A stretch of DNA of 64,000 nucleotides. Origin: Erythroxylum novogranatense (Eukaryota; Streptophyta; Magnoliopsida; Malpighiales; Erythroxylaceae). The stretch covers positions 1,364,001 to 1,428,000 of the forward strand of contig CM057229.1 in NCBI GenBank assembly GCA_029891385.1. The letters are read 5' to 3'. Shown here piece after piece: positions 15,162 through 27,185 of the stretch. The position numbers and the translations under genes are program-made. The notes under the pieces are model-generated. The model was given only the letters and a program-made list of their open reading frames with translations. It searched no databases and was not told the origin of the DNA. Position 1 is the stretch's first letter. Each line of letters begins with the position of its first letter.

Positions 15162-15940
15162 GTGGCAGCATATGACACCGTAGCAAAGAAAATGGCATTT
15201 TTTGACCGATCTTGTGCTAAAGACTTCCTCTTCATATCTGGTACCAAGGTAGGTATTTGATCTGATGTTGAGTTTAGGCGTGCTAAGGATGTTGATATGA
15301 TGTTTAGGGATTCAAAAGGTTTGAAAATTGAGTGAAACATAATATACATGTGCCCTTTACTTTGGGGTAACGTCATGTTTCTGTAGTGGTACACAGTTTC
15401 TGCATGTTCCTTCTTATTCTAAAGCTTGTTGCATGTACTTTCTCCACCTCCCAAGATTTATTGCAACGAACAAGAAGATACTTGACCCCTTTTTTTCTCA
15501 GAGAATTAGCCTGTTAATCTTACAGTTCTATAACCGGAAGATCACAAATGGATTCCCCTATAAGTGTTGCTTCATGGCATTTGATATTCATATCGTTTAA
15601 CACAGATGCGAAGCTATGCAAGAACTGGCGAGAACCCTCCGGATGGTTTCATATGTCCTGGAGGTTGGCAAGTCCTTGTTAAGTACTATGAAAACTTGCA
15701 GGTAGAAGAGACAACACAGAACTCTGCTGTTTTATCAGCTTGATTCTATGACCGTCATTGGTGAAGGTTAGACCTTGGGACTCTACAGGAGCACATCTGA
15801 AGGCATGTCAACTAACATACTGAAATATTTGCCTAACCCTTTTTAGTTTATCATCAATTTTTATTTAGGATGGTGTTTGATGTAGATGCATAGAATCCAT
15901 TGTTGTTATTCACTTCAAAGAATCATCCATACAAAGGGTG

Positions 15941-16484
15941 TGTTAGAAAATACAAACCCTATTATGGATAATTATGAGTTATGACAAAAGGTAAGGTTTG
16001 GAATGGAGAAAAATATCTAATGTTGATGTGGAAGCTTATGGATGGATTTAGAAGCTTATGGAAGAATCTTATAGATAAGGATGAGTGACCTGATGAGTCA
16101 AAGAAGTGACCAAATTGAATTTGAAGTCTTATGGATAAGGATAAGTCAAAGAAGTAGTCAAATTGTATTTGAAGTCTTGAAGATAAGAATGAGTTAATTA
16201 ATGTAAGAAGAATCCAAATTGGATTTGAAGTCCTTTAGTGTGTCTATATATATGTGGCCTTGTAACCATATATAGACATATGAAAAAAATTAGAGCGTTT
16301 GAAGAGAGAAGTGTTTTGAGAGCTGTAGCTCTTTGTGATAAAAGAAAGAGTGAGAGAAAAAGTGCTGTAGAACTTAAAGAGAAATGTTTTGTATCTTGTG
16401 AGTATTCTTTGTACTCATAAATTTTGTTATCAATACTAATTCTTATGAAAGTTCTTTTACTTGAGCCCATCAAAGCTTCCAACA
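15941..16484 (+). mobile_element. Solo LTR of a Copia-like retrotransposon (544 bp)
   Basis: Starts TGTTAGAAAATAC and ends GCTTCCAACA. It is flanked by perfect 5-bp duplications GGGTG (15936-15940 and 16485-16489). It contains CTATATATATG near 16243 as a promoter candidate and a 3' region rich in TTTGTA and ATCAAT. There is no internal coding sequence, so it is best read as a recombination product of a full element. It differs from the LTRs at 8970 and 14050, so it belongs to a different family. It lies about 200 bp downstream of the ATP sulfurylase stop codon. Confidence 0.88.
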
Positions 16485-16489
16485 GGGTG

Positions 16490-18509
16490 TATGGACTAAG
16501 GGAATGTAAAGCTAGAGATACAGAAAAAGAAGTGGTTATTGGGATAAATAATAGGCTTTCTAAGGTTCACCTGCAAAGATTAAAATCTTTCCAATCGGGT
16601 CTGCAACAAACATCAACACTGTTATCTCTTTTGTCTTACACTAATATCTTATAAAGATTTTGAGATATACAGGCAATACGAATATAGTGCCTTCAGGTAG
16701 GACTCGAAAGTCGAAATCTTACAGGACAATTTCATTGATTCAAGAGTTGTCAAGGCCCAGGTCCAAGCTCTCATTAACATGGGCTTGTTTGATTCAGTCA
16801 AGGCTGGTCTTGTCTTATTCTAGAGACGTCAAATGTTGTGACCTTCTTCTTTTGGGCTCGATCTCTGGGCCTAGGTAGCTCTATATAGTAAGGATTGTAT
16901 GTGGATATATTTAGTTCATTGGAAGTTAGAACTACTCAGTAATTGATAGACCTTTCCCTCCATTACCTTACAATTTTAGACATATAAGGTATTAGTTCTT
17001 TTGTTTTTGAATATTTTATATAATTCGAATTTATAAAAATTATTTTTAAAATTTTACACTAAATAAATTATTAAATATATTGTTTATAAAAAACAATCAA
17101 CGTATCTTGGTACACAAGGCTTCCCACTTTACGAGGATCGGATGAGAGTCATAAATATACACAACCTTTTTTTTGTAATTCTTACAAGGAGATTATTTCT
17201 GTGATTCAAATGTGATCTTATAATCATAAAGGAGTAACGGATAAAGCTCTCCCTCCAAAATTAAGTGATGAGTATTACATAAATTTTGGGTATACATAAT
17301 TTTTTATAAATTATGTATTTTGATTAAATAATTTAATAAGAGTGATCTGAAGTTCAATAATAAATTTAATTTAAGTGATATTTATAAATTTTAATATGTT
17401 TTTTCTTAATTAAAAACATTCACTAACTTCATTCAGATAAAGCCACGATGCACCTCCCTCAGTACACCAGTACGGCTACTGCATTTACAAATAGTAATAG
17501 ATAGCTGATAACTATACAGTACATGCAATAAGAGGCACCAAAGTCATCTCTACTCTACATTTATTATCAACTCTCTATTAAGTGTAAATCTTAAGCCATT
17601 ATTCAAAACTCAAAAGGGTAGTTGAAACTTCTCACCAAATCACGTCAAATCTATTGTTCTTCTTTCAGTGTGTTTACACTGTAAACTTTAAGAAACCAAA
17701 ACACGTTTTTTCAGTACGATCCGAACGTATTCATATTCCGTGTGAGAGACTTCAGGTCAGGTTCGAACTGCATCGTTAAGTCCAAGTCTTTACGGATCAT
17801 TTACGCCATATTCACATGCGTATGGTTTGATTTTCTGGAGAGTCCTGGTCACAAAACTCACGCAGACCAAATCAGCCAACTTGGCTTGGGCCCTCCTAAC
17901 GGAATTGATGTTCCCTTGTTTTGATTGTCACAGGCTAGTGTTGTAGACCAAATGAACTTTGACATTAATGCTCCATCATTACTTCAACATGTGCAGCTCT
18001 CTACGGTTGAAGTACCATCCGTGAAGTCCCGGACCTGAGGTGCTCGTAGTTTACGTCCCCGAGATTTCATGGTCATGGGTCCATTTCGTTCCCTATTGTT
18101 TCGCAATAGATGTTCACGAAGATTTCAGTATGGATTCCAGGAAGGTGCTTCCAGTATCGACTGAAGTTTGTGGTTCCTGAATCGTCAACATTCACTACAT
18201 TAGCTAAGTTGGATAGGCTGTATAGATAGCTCCAGTTGTCCTATAATAATGTTCTCATTCAGGCACATCCCAGTTTGGGTTTTAAACATTTTTTTTCCCC
18301 ATATCAAGCTTTAGTTAGTCCTAAACATGTTCAGGTTCCTTTTCCGTGTAACCAGGCCAACATCTGGCTCGTTCCATGTTTTTCAATGCAATGGAAATTG
18401 TTAAGAGGCAGGCCTTGAGAGTTGATGCCTGCTGAGAAAAAAAGCTTTTGTCTCGACGAGCATTCTTAAAATTTATACTATAGTCAATCTTTGTGAAAGA
18501 GTAATGTAG
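16490..18509. other. Spacer without a recognised gene
   Basis: Mixed composition. The sub-regions 16490-16900 and 17700-18420 are less AT-rich than their surroundings but contain only short frames (up to about 76 codons) with no recognisable domain. The stretch 17000-17450 is AT-rich. Confidence 0.5.
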
Positions 18510-18980
18510 TGATACGGTTTGATCTAATTGCAAAGTATGAGACTTGAATTTCATATTGATTAAATACAAAGTTGATATGAGATTTATAAGAATTTTGGGC
18601 TCTCTACCCTCATAAGCTAGCTTTTAGGGTGTGGCTCTCTTAAAGTCTTTATCAATTGATATCAGAATCGGTCTTAGAGTGGTGACCCACGGAGTGATAG
18701 TCTGAGAGCGCCAGCCAACAGCCGTGACCAACGTGGTCGTGACCAACAAGAATCTCAGAGTGGTTACCCATGGAGTGGTGACCTGAAAATGTTAGTCGTG
18801 ACCAATGAGGACATTAGTCCTTATGGGAGGACGAATGTTACAATTTGATCTAGTTGCAAGGTATGGGATTTGAATCTCATATTGATTAAATACAAAGTTG
18901 ATATAAGATCTATAAAAACCTTGGGCTCTCTATCCTTATAAGTTAGCTTTTGGGGTGTGATTCTCCTAATGTCTTTATCA
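18510..18980 (+). mobile_element. TRIM (terminal-repeat retrotransposon in miniature), 471 bp
   Basis: Two 145-bp terminal repeats (18510-18654 and 18836-18980) share GATCTA, CATATTGATTAAATACAAAG and GTCTTTATCA. A tRNA-Met-type primer site follows the first (TTGATATCAGAATCGG, from about 18656; consensus TGGTATCAGAGC). A purine-rich stretch GGGAGGACGAA precedes the second. Flanking 5-mers TGTAG (18505-18509) and TATAG (18981-18985) match at 4 of 5. The 181-bp internal region codes for nothing, as expected for a TRIM. Confidence 0.85.
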
Positions 18981-21268
18981 TATAGAAGAAAGTTTTTGTT
19001 GTACTTTATACTGAAGTTTACATAGGTATTTATACAACATGATTTGTATCTAAGTATAGAAATACATTTAATCTAGATTCTAGAGGAATACAATGCTAAG
19101 ATTATGCTAATGTAATTGCAGTGAATCTAGAGCTGAATTTATGGAGCTTGAATCATGGCTGAAGACTTGCATACGTTGTCACTTTGTTTATCCTTATCTC
19201 TTATAGATCATCTGCTTTATTAATCACTTTGATGCTGGAAACTTGCGGTGCAGTTCTGACAAGACTTAAATTTCACCAAGTTAGGAGTCACAATGAGAAA
19301 AGTCTTTATTGATTCATTGGTGTAAACAACGTTATGTACTTTAGTGATGTACTGTCTATGTGCCCTCTAAAACCTGAGGTGTTTCGAGTTATTTTAGAAT
19401 ATGTTGAATTCAAATGACCTTATATTTAATTAGAATATTATTTTTATTCAAAGATTTAATACAATAAATTAAGAAACTTATTTTTATATATAACTTATTT
19501 TACTTTTATATCAACCTATAAATTTTAATATTTCTCTTTTAATATATTTATATTAAATAATTTTACTTGGAAATTTTAATATTTATATTAAATAAGGGAA
19601 ACTATTTAAATTAAGTCATTTTAATCAGTACGTAAATCACAATTCGTTAGACCTAAATCTAAAATTTTATTTATCAGAATTAGCCAACTTATTTTTATAT
19701 TAATAAAGAATTTTCATATAATTTTTTAAAAAATTAAACTAAATTTAAATAAATTCATATATAATTTAAATATCATATCTTAATCTAAAATTTTAAAATA
19801 ATTCGCTTCATCTTATTTGAAGTGGATGGTCGAATTAAAAAAATTAAACTAAATTTAAATAAATTCATATATAATTTAAATATCATATCTTAATCTAAAA
19901 TTTTAAAATAATTCGCTTCATCTTATTTGAAGTGGATGGTCGAATTATTGACTGATCTAACCCGCAATCGTATGATCAGTAGTTTAATCTATCTGGACAA
20001 TTCGGTGACCTTTGTACAATTACCTAGTGCACTGTACTGTTACCTTGTCGAGTGGCAATAAATCATTCATGTTAGAAGCAATTGAGAATGGTGGTTTAAT
20101 TTCTACCCTAGAAGTTGCTTTGGTCAATTAGTCTCCGGTCTTCATCGACTTTGGGCGATTACTGGACCCATGGCCATGTGCCTTCCAAATTGCCTACGCT
20201 ACACTCACCGGTCAACGTTATTCACTGGCAAACATGGGGGGTTTCTTCTTTTTCTTCGCAGACTGTTGTGAGTCGTGACCCCATTTTGGAAGTCACCTTC
20301 ATGTTCTACGTTGAACAAACGTGTGATTCATCATGTCTATCATAAAGTTGGGAATAATATGTCAAATCACGAGGGTTACAGTTAAGAAGCTCGTGAAGTT
20401 GAGTAAAAATTAACAATTAAGAATTAAAATTTTAAACTGATGAATTTTTATTTACTTTTTAATTTTTAATTTGATTTAATTTAATCAATTTTATTTTTAA
20501 TTAAATTTCAATAATAAGAACAAAATTTGGATTAAATGTTTTAAAAATAAACTAATTTGATTAAAATTTTAGACCGATCAATTTTATTTACTTTTAAATT
20601 TTCAATTTGATTTAGTTTAATCAATTTTTATTTTTAATTAAATTTCAAATTTTCTATAAAAACACAAATTTTAATTATTTAATATTATTTATTCCTTAAC
20701 TGATTTTACGATAGTTTAATAAAATTAAATATTTTAAATCTTAAACTTCCCTCACTCGATTATGAAAACGTTATTTAAATTACATCATTTCTATTTAGAT
20801 AGATCCTTGCAAAGTATATAATTGCTTTGGATTCAATTTTAATATCAGTTGATTTTAGTTTATTATTTGGGTTTAGATGATTATTTCATTAAGTAGTTTA
20901 ATTAAATATATAGTTTACAAATTTAATACATAATTAAAAAATAACATGTATAAAATTGATTAACAAAATAAAAATTATTTCTTTTAAAATTAAAATGAAG
21001 AATTGTTAAAAATTGTGGTTAAGACTTATTTGGTATAAATTTATTATTTAATTTATCAATTAATTAATCGAAATTATAGAATTTGTGAGTTGTTTATATT
21101 TAATTCATATTAAAAAAGTTATTGCTATAAGTGTCTCCTTCAATTAAAATAATCATTTTGTTCAAACTTTGTTACTTATCTCAATACCATGCGTTTGGAT
21201 TTACAGACAAATATGAACCCTAGATTTTCAAAGTTTTTACTATTTTGAAGTTAAGTCTTTAATTTAAT
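18981..21268. other. AT-rich spacer without a recognised gene
   Basis: Long A/T tracts at 19400-19950 and 20400-21200. A short island of more balanced composition at about 20030-20350 contains only a 76-codon frame that I do not recognise. A perfect tandem duplication is listed separately. Confidence 0.5.
19728..19947. repeat. 110-bp perfect tandem duplication
   Basis: Two adjacent copies (about 19728-19837 and 19838-19947) containing ATTCGCTTCATCTTATTTGA and GTGGATGGTCGAATTA. I see no difference between copies, which indicates a recent duplication or an assembly artefact. Confidence 0.92.
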
Positions 21269-22132
21269 AAGGTCTTACAAGAATAGGTAAAACTAAATCC
21301 TAAATATACCTCTACGAGCCTACAATTGTCTGGGTAGTAGCTATCGGCAATCTCATTCTCAATTTGATTTTCTGGAATTCGAACTTATGATGTTGGGCAA
21401 ACCCAAATTTAACCTAATGACTCTGATACCTTACAAGGAGAGGTAAAACCAAATCTTAAATATACGCCCTGCTCCACAGGTTCATTGTCGTTTGGGTAGT
21501 GGCTATGGGTGGTCTCATTCCCAAATTAATTTTCTGGAATTCGAACTCACAATGTTAGGCAAACCCAAGTCCAACCCAGTGGCTCTGATAGTATTAACCC
21601 CCCATAAGACCTTACAAGAAAAGGTGAAACCAAATCTTAAATATACATTTCCTGGTTAACCAGATGCACCATAAGTTAATATACTTCGTTTCAATAGTCC
21701 CCAATATGACGTAGAAGATACAATCTCAAGGCTCTATAAGGGGAGGTGAAATCAAATCCTAAATATACCCTCCGCTCCATAGGCTCATTGTCATCTGGGT
21801 AGCGACTATCAGTGGTCCTATTCTCAAATTAATTTTTTGAGATTCGAACTCACTACGTTTCATAAACCCAGGTTCAACCTGGTGGCTCTGATAATATTGA
21901 GCCCCCATGAGACCTTACAAGAGGAGGTGAAATTAAATCCTAAATATACCCCCGATCCACAGGCCTATTGTCGTTTGGATAGTGGCTATTGGCTACTGGC
22001 TATTGGCGGTTCCATTCCTAAATTGATTTTTTGATATTCGAATTCACGACATTAGATAAACTCAGATCCAATCTGGTGACTCTAATATTGTTGAACCCTG
22101 TAAGAGGAGGTGAAACTAAATCTTAAATATAC
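21269..22132 (-). repeat. Cluster of five or six degenerate TRIM-like units
   Basis: Units of about 160-190 bp start near 21269, 21429, 21606, 21727, 21908 and 22095. Shared blocks are CCTTACAAGRGGAGGTGAAA, AAATCYTAAATATAC, GTTTGGGTAGTGGCTAT and GGAATTCGAACTCAC. Each complete unit ends near GTGGCTCTGATA (21418, 21579, 21883 and 22077, the last two diverged). This is close to the reverse complement of the tRNA-Met primer site TGGTATCAGAGCC. The third unit is interrupted by unrelated sequence and the sixth is only a fragment. I infer a minus-strand TRIM family arranged head to tail. Confidence 0.6.
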
Positions 22133-22303
22133 GAACAAGTCACTCCATGGGACCTTCAAGTACATTGCAGGCTAACCAACCACGTCCTAAATAAATGCTC
22201 ACAACGACGTGCTTATTCACCGTCGTGACAATAACTTCGCAAACATGCAATGTGAGAGAGTATTCTCCTTGAGAATACTGGAATTGTAAAGTTGAAATTT
22301 TAT

Positions 22304-22424
22304 GTACCACTTACCTAAGACTAACCCTGTGTCATTCATGCACAACCACAAATTTTAGTAAGTCCCACAAAAATATGTGATTGTAGATGAATGGCACAGA
22401 GTTGGTTTTAAGTAAATGGCACAG
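22304..22424. mobile_element. Foldback MITE (about 121 bp)
   Basis: Two arms of about 54 bp pair with each other. The left arm runs from TGTACCACTTACCTAAGAC through CATTCATGCACAACCACAAA. The right arm, reverse-complemented, runs from TGTGCCATTTACTTAAAAC through CATTCATCTACAATCACATA. About 12 bases form the loop. Non-coding; superfamily not assigned. Confidence 0.75.
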
Positions 22425-22832
22425 AAGATCTAGTTCCAGAACTGTAGGGCATGAATTATATGCTCTTATTACCTTGCTCTAATCCTGTTTTCATTTTAAT
22501 ACGACTAAGTTTTATGTATAGATATAAAACGTTTATATTCAGACATAAACCAACCTTATATTGAGACAAAAATATGGTTGGAACAGAATAATGAAACAGA
22601 GAATCTGAAGTCATTACTGCAATAGCAACATTACTTGGATAAAAGAAACAAGAACAACATCAAAGAGGTAGATCCAAGTTGAATCATTCTAAAAAATGTC
22701 ATTTTTATTAAGACGGATACAATATTTTTCGGTGTTTAAAATTTTTAATTTAATATTTAAATTTTAATTAATTAATCAACCTTTTTAATTTTAATAACCA
22801 AATTTAAAATGTTAATTATGTTAATATCTGAA

Positions 22833-23243
22833 TGGTCGGGTCGGTCGTATTGGGCCCGAACCCAGTCATAGCGACCCGTGGGCCGATCGGTCCATCTTTC
22901 AAGGATCAGTCTCCCACGCCTAATCCACGCATCCGCAGCCCATTCGCAGGTAGAAGTCTCCCATGCATACGTAAAGACTTAAACCTAGCATCCGCTCCAT
23001 ATATAAGGTATAACTCTGCCATAATAGAGGTACGTGATCATTAACCCTAATCTTTTCCGTTCACAGCGATCCTACCCACACCAAAAAGAGCTGACTTGAG
23101 CGTCGGAGGGGCTTATCAGGAAACAACCTCCGACGTGCCTTTCTTATTTTGCAGGAATCTTCAAGCTACAGCTCCCGGGAGAAGCAGCAAGCTCCATGGA
23201 TTCAAATGGTAACATGCAACCTCGTCAGAACCAGGCAGAACCA
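22833..23243 (+). repeat. Gypsy 5' LTR (411 bp)
   Basis: Starts TGGTCGGGTCGGTCG and ends GGCAGAACCA. A TATATAAG promoter box is at about 22999-23006. About 90% identical to 32683-33093 by hand count, most differences being C/T or G/A transitions. Confidence 0.95.
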
Positions 23244-23263
23244 ATTGGCGCCCACCGTGGGGC
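23244..23263 (+). promoter_or_regulatory. Gypsy primer-binding site
   Basis: ATTGGCGCCCACCGTGGGGC directly follows the 5' LTR. The TTGGCGCC start is the standard primer site of many plant Gypsy elements. Confidence 0.85.
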
Positions 23264-23468
23264 TTGACATCAGGGCACCACGTCCAGAAACAAGCAGATC
23301 AGTCAAGCGGCAGCAACTAACCCTGTTGCGGCTCTGGCGTTACAACGGATGGGTTTGCAGTTACCTACTACCCTGTCGCCGGCACACCATGCTTCTCGCA
23401 CGCAGTATTCGGACCCGAATGATCAACCGCAATCTCAAAACCTGAAATAAGAAGAACATAGTGTAGCC

Positions 23469-24764
23469 TTGGAAGATAACGCTGGAATCAACATGCGCCC
23501 GAATCTCCAGCACCTATCAGATGCAGATCCTCTTGCGCCTGTGCACACCTCCTTTACCCGAAAACAGATCGAGGAAGCGACTGATTTATTGATTCACCAG
23601 ATTTTACAATCTCAACCGGCACAACCGCAGCCGTCCGCACGGCCGACCAGTATAACGACCGATCGCCACCCTGCTGAAGCCCTAAAAAAAATCGTTGACG
23701 ATCGGATCAATGCAGCCATGAGCTTCCGCACGGATCGCCCAACAGCTCATTATAACTCTCCCTTTACTCCGGCAATCTTGGATAGCCTCTCGGTGCCCAG
23801 CACCAAAATACCGACGCCCGAAAAATATACCTAAAAGGCCGATCCCCTGGACTACCTACAGCACTTCCAGTTGATGATGAATCTACACTGCGTTCCAGAC
23901 GCCATTCAGTGTAAGGCCTTCTGTACGGCCTTTCAAGAGGGAGCTCGACGATGGTTCAATAACTTACCTCCGAGCTGTATCACATGCTTTGAGGACTTTA
24001 GGTCACTATTCCTTAACCAATTCGCCACAAGTAAGCGGCCGCAGAAGACGGCCTTGGAGGTGATGCAATTGACCCAAGGGCGAAATGAAAGCTTGCGAGA
24101 ATTCATCACTCTGTTTAATAATGAAGCGATCGAGGTCCCCGACCTCACTTGCTCGTCCATGTTGGCAGCGCTTATGAACAACACGAGGGATGAGGAGTTC
24201 AAAAAGTCATTAGCCCTCGATCAGCCCCGATCCATTCAGGAAATAAGAAACAGGGCGGATAACTACATTCAGCTCGAAGAAGTGCTGAAAAATACGAAGC
24301 GTAGGACGAATGATCGCTCGCCAAATGACAGAGCGAACGGTTCGCACAAGCGACAAAAAGGCCAGTCGAGCTGGAGAAAACCAACCGATCGACAGGGATA
24401 TCGACAGGAGTTCACCACGCTCGACAGACGATATGCAGAAGTACTGACAGCCATGAGAGCGGATGGGGAACCCCTCCGAGAACCAGGCAAGTTGAAGAGT
24501 CCCTACAAGGGTAGGGACCCAGATTTGTACTGCCGCTTCCACAGAGACATTAGTCATGACACGGAAGATTATTGGCATTTGAAAAGAGAAATCGAATTCC
24601 TTATCCAAAAGGGGAGGCTGGGTCGATTTGTAAAGCACGGACAAAATGCCGATCGAGATAACGAGCATAAGACCGGTCGACCCAACAACAGGCGACGACC
24701 CTGGAGCTGAAACGATAGAAATGATGGAGGGAAGCAGAATGCGAATACAGACGATCGACGCGAA
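23469..24764 (+). pseudogene. Gypsy gag region, broken by stops
   Basis: One frame starts MEDNAGINMRPNLQHL. It contains the gag core ADPLDYLQHFQLMMNLH, then FCTAFQEGARRWFNNLPP, LNQFATSKRPQKTALEVM and the positively charged tail after KNTKRR. Stops are TAA at 23832-23834, just before the core, and TGA at 24708-24710. No CCHC zinc knuckle was seen in the frame; CRFHRDISHDTEDYWHLK near 24531 is a CX-H-type motif common in this gag type. Confidence 0.88.
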
Positions 24765-27185
24765 GTGAGGGGACGATCCAGGGCAAAAGAAGATGGGAAC
24801 ACTGGGCAACAAGATGACCGACCGGTGAGGGTCATTAACATGATATTTGGTGGAAATGCAGCAGGGGGATCGACTGCTAAAGGAAGAAAGAGGTATGCCA
24901 GGCAGGTCGGCGAGGACTTGTCAGCCAAAAGAAAGAGGCAGAACGATGGGATGATATCGTTCGACGAGTCTGACCTTGACAGTGTAAGTTGTCCTCATGA
25001 CGACGCGCTCGTTGTAAATCTGAATATGGACGGCAACGAGGTGAAGTGGGTAATGATTGATACGGGAAGCTTGGTCGACCTGTTGTATTATGATGCCTTC
25101 AAGCAGATGGAAGTACCGGAGGATCGACTACTGCCAACAGAAGGACCTATCAAAGGGGTAACTGGAGCATCAGCCTACCTGTTTGCCCGGGTATATTTGA
25201 AAATGATGTTCGGGTAAAAGTTGCGTCAAATAGAGAAGGACGTTGAGTTCTTAGTTGTGAAGTTTCAAGGGGCATACAATGCGATAATTGGACGAGCCAC
25301 TCAAAACGCCCTTAAAGCTATCGTCTCCACCTATTACCAAACGATGAAATTCTCAACGCCCAATGAAATCGGTATTGTCAGGGGTCAGCAGAGAATCGTT
25401 AGGGAGTGTTACTTAGCGGAAACAAAAACAGTAGATGGGGCGGTAGTCCTGACGAACTCTCTTGACGTGAGAGCCGATGAGGAGACGGAGAGAATGAACC
25501 CAGTGGAAGAAACGCAACGGGTCATACTAGATGAAGCCGATCGCTCCAAATTCACAAATCTAGGTTCCGAGCTTCAGAAAGACCTAGTTAAAGAAATCAC
25601 GAACTGCTTGGTAGAAAACAGATCAGTTTTTATTTGGGTACCGAGCGACATGCCTGGAATTTTTCGATCGGTCGTATCGCACTCCCTTGGTATTCGACAA
25701 GATTACAAGCCGGTTAGACAGAAGAAGCGGTGGCAAAGCAAAGAACACCAGGAGGTGATTGAGAAGGAAATAGAATAGTTACTCATTGTCGGGTTCATTC
25801 TGGAAGTGAAATACCCGGAATAGTTGCCCAACGTCGTACTCGTAAAGAAGAAAAACGAAAAGTGGAGAATGTGTATTGACTTCAACGACCTAAACAAAGC
25901 GTACCCAAAAGACAGTTTTCCCTTGCCCAAGATCGACCAGCTAGTAGACTCCACCTTTGGACATGAACTTCTCAGCTTCTTAGATGCTTTCTCGGGCTAC
26001 CATCAAATTCAAATGAGTCTCGAAGACGAAGAAAATACTGCCTTTATAACTGGTCAGGGCACATATTGCTATCAAGTAATGCCGTTCGGCTTGAAGAATG
26101 CGGGGGCCACTTATCAGCGGCTCGTCATGGAGGTTTTTAAGAAACAAATCGGTCGATCTGTTGAGGCCTATGTGGACGATATGGTGGTAAAGAGTAAGAC
26201 GGCTGCTGAGCACGTGGGAGATCTAAAAGAAGTCTTCCAGACCCTTGACAAATTTCAGACGAAGCTGAACCCAGAGAAATGCATCTTTGGTGTGGTATCC
26301 GAAAAATTCCTGAGGTTTATGATCACTCAGCGGGGGATTGAAGCTAATCCAGAAAAGATTGAAGCTATCGTCCAAATGTCCTCGCCGCGGTGTTTGAAAG
26401 ACATTCATATATTAACTGGACGGATAGTTTCTTTAAGCATATTTGTCTCCAGAATGGGGGACAAGTGTCTCCCGTTTTTCAAAATCTTGAGGAAAGCAAA
26501 TATGACTCAGTTCCAATGGCCGGAGGAGTGCGAAAGAGCTTTCCAACACTTTAAGCAGTATCTAACAAGCCCACCTGTTTTGCAGAGCCCCGTTGAAGGG
26601 GAAATTCTGATTATCTATCTGGTGGTCACAGAGGAGGCGGTTAGCGCGATTCTGGTTCTATCGGATGGCAAGGAGCAATTTTCGATCTACTACGTCAGCA
26701 AGGTACTGAGCGGGCCATAAATACGGTATGCGCCCATAGAAAAGTTAGCTCTTTCCTTGATAACTGCGGCGCGAAAACTCAAGCCATATTTTCAAAGTCA
26801 TACCATTGAGGTGTGGACCAACCAGCCTCTCAGGCAATGCCTCCAAAAGCCTGAGACCTCCGGGCGGTTAATAAAATGGGCGGTAGAGCTGGGAGATTTC
26901 GATATACATTATAAGCCTCGGACTACGATCAAGGCTCAAGTGTTGGCGGACTTCGTTGCAGAAATGAGTCGACCCAACTCGCAAGACAATCAACACCCTG
27001 CCTGGAGCTTATTTATTGACGGGTCGTCCAACGCCGAGGGATGTGGAGCAAGAGTGGTATTGATTAGCCCGCATATGGAAGAAAAGGTGGAATACGCTCT
27101 TCGGCTAGAATTCAAGGTCTCCAATAATGAAGCAGAATACGAGGCTCTGATAGTCGGCCTCCAATTGGTAAGGAGATGGAGGTAA
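24765..27185 (+). pseudogene. Gypsy protease, reverse transcriptase and RNase H region, broken
   Basis: Continues the gag frame. The protease motif MIDTGSLVDLLYYDAF starts at about 25053. RT includes WRMCIDFNDLNKAYPKDSFP, FLDAFSGYHQI, MPFGLKNAGATYQRL and YVDD at 26169-26180. The RNase H module comprises YYVSKVLSGP and a second domain LFIDGSSNAEGCG near 27008 with NNEAEYEALI. In-frame stops: TAA 25215-25217, TAG 25776-25778, TAG 25821-25823 and TAA 26718-26720. Near 27160-27185 the frame shifts: VRRWR ends in a stop, while HLKVYSDRQVVVGQV continues in another frame. No functional enzyme is expected. Confidence 0.93.

Larger units (their letters stand above)
6329..15743 (+). pseudogene. Plastid-type ATP sulfurylase (sulfate adenylyltransferase), disrupted
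   Basis: ATP sulfurylase makes adenosine 5'-phosphosulfate from ATP and sulfate, the first step of sulfate assimilation. Exons: 6329-6891, 7901-8306, 8453-8719, 15162-15248 and 15606-15743, all with GT-AG borders and matching phase (486 codons plus stop). Residues 1 to about 50 are basic and Ser/Thr-containing, consistent with a plastid transit peptide. Diagnostic blocks follow: GFMRESEYLQSLHFNSLRL, the nucleotide-binding [44 protein letters not shown] and GRDPAG. The gene looks dead. Exon 3 reads [16 protein letters not shown], with TAA at 8639-8641, as though six bases were inserted in the conserved RDLYD block. Conserved sites also differ from remembered plant enzymes: PLDV for PLDW, GTVHP for GMGHP, FFDRSCAKDF for FFDPSR. 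A Copia element makes intron 3 about 6.4 kb long. A truncated 385-residue product remains possible. Confidence 0.85.

Noticed and set aside
17742..18420. Possible gene in a less AT-rich island
   Set aside because: Only 60-codon frames, no conserved motif, and no set of splice sites that joins them convincingly.
24210..24812. 200-codon minus-strand frame
   Set aside because: Shadow of the Gypsy gag sequence; no known domain.
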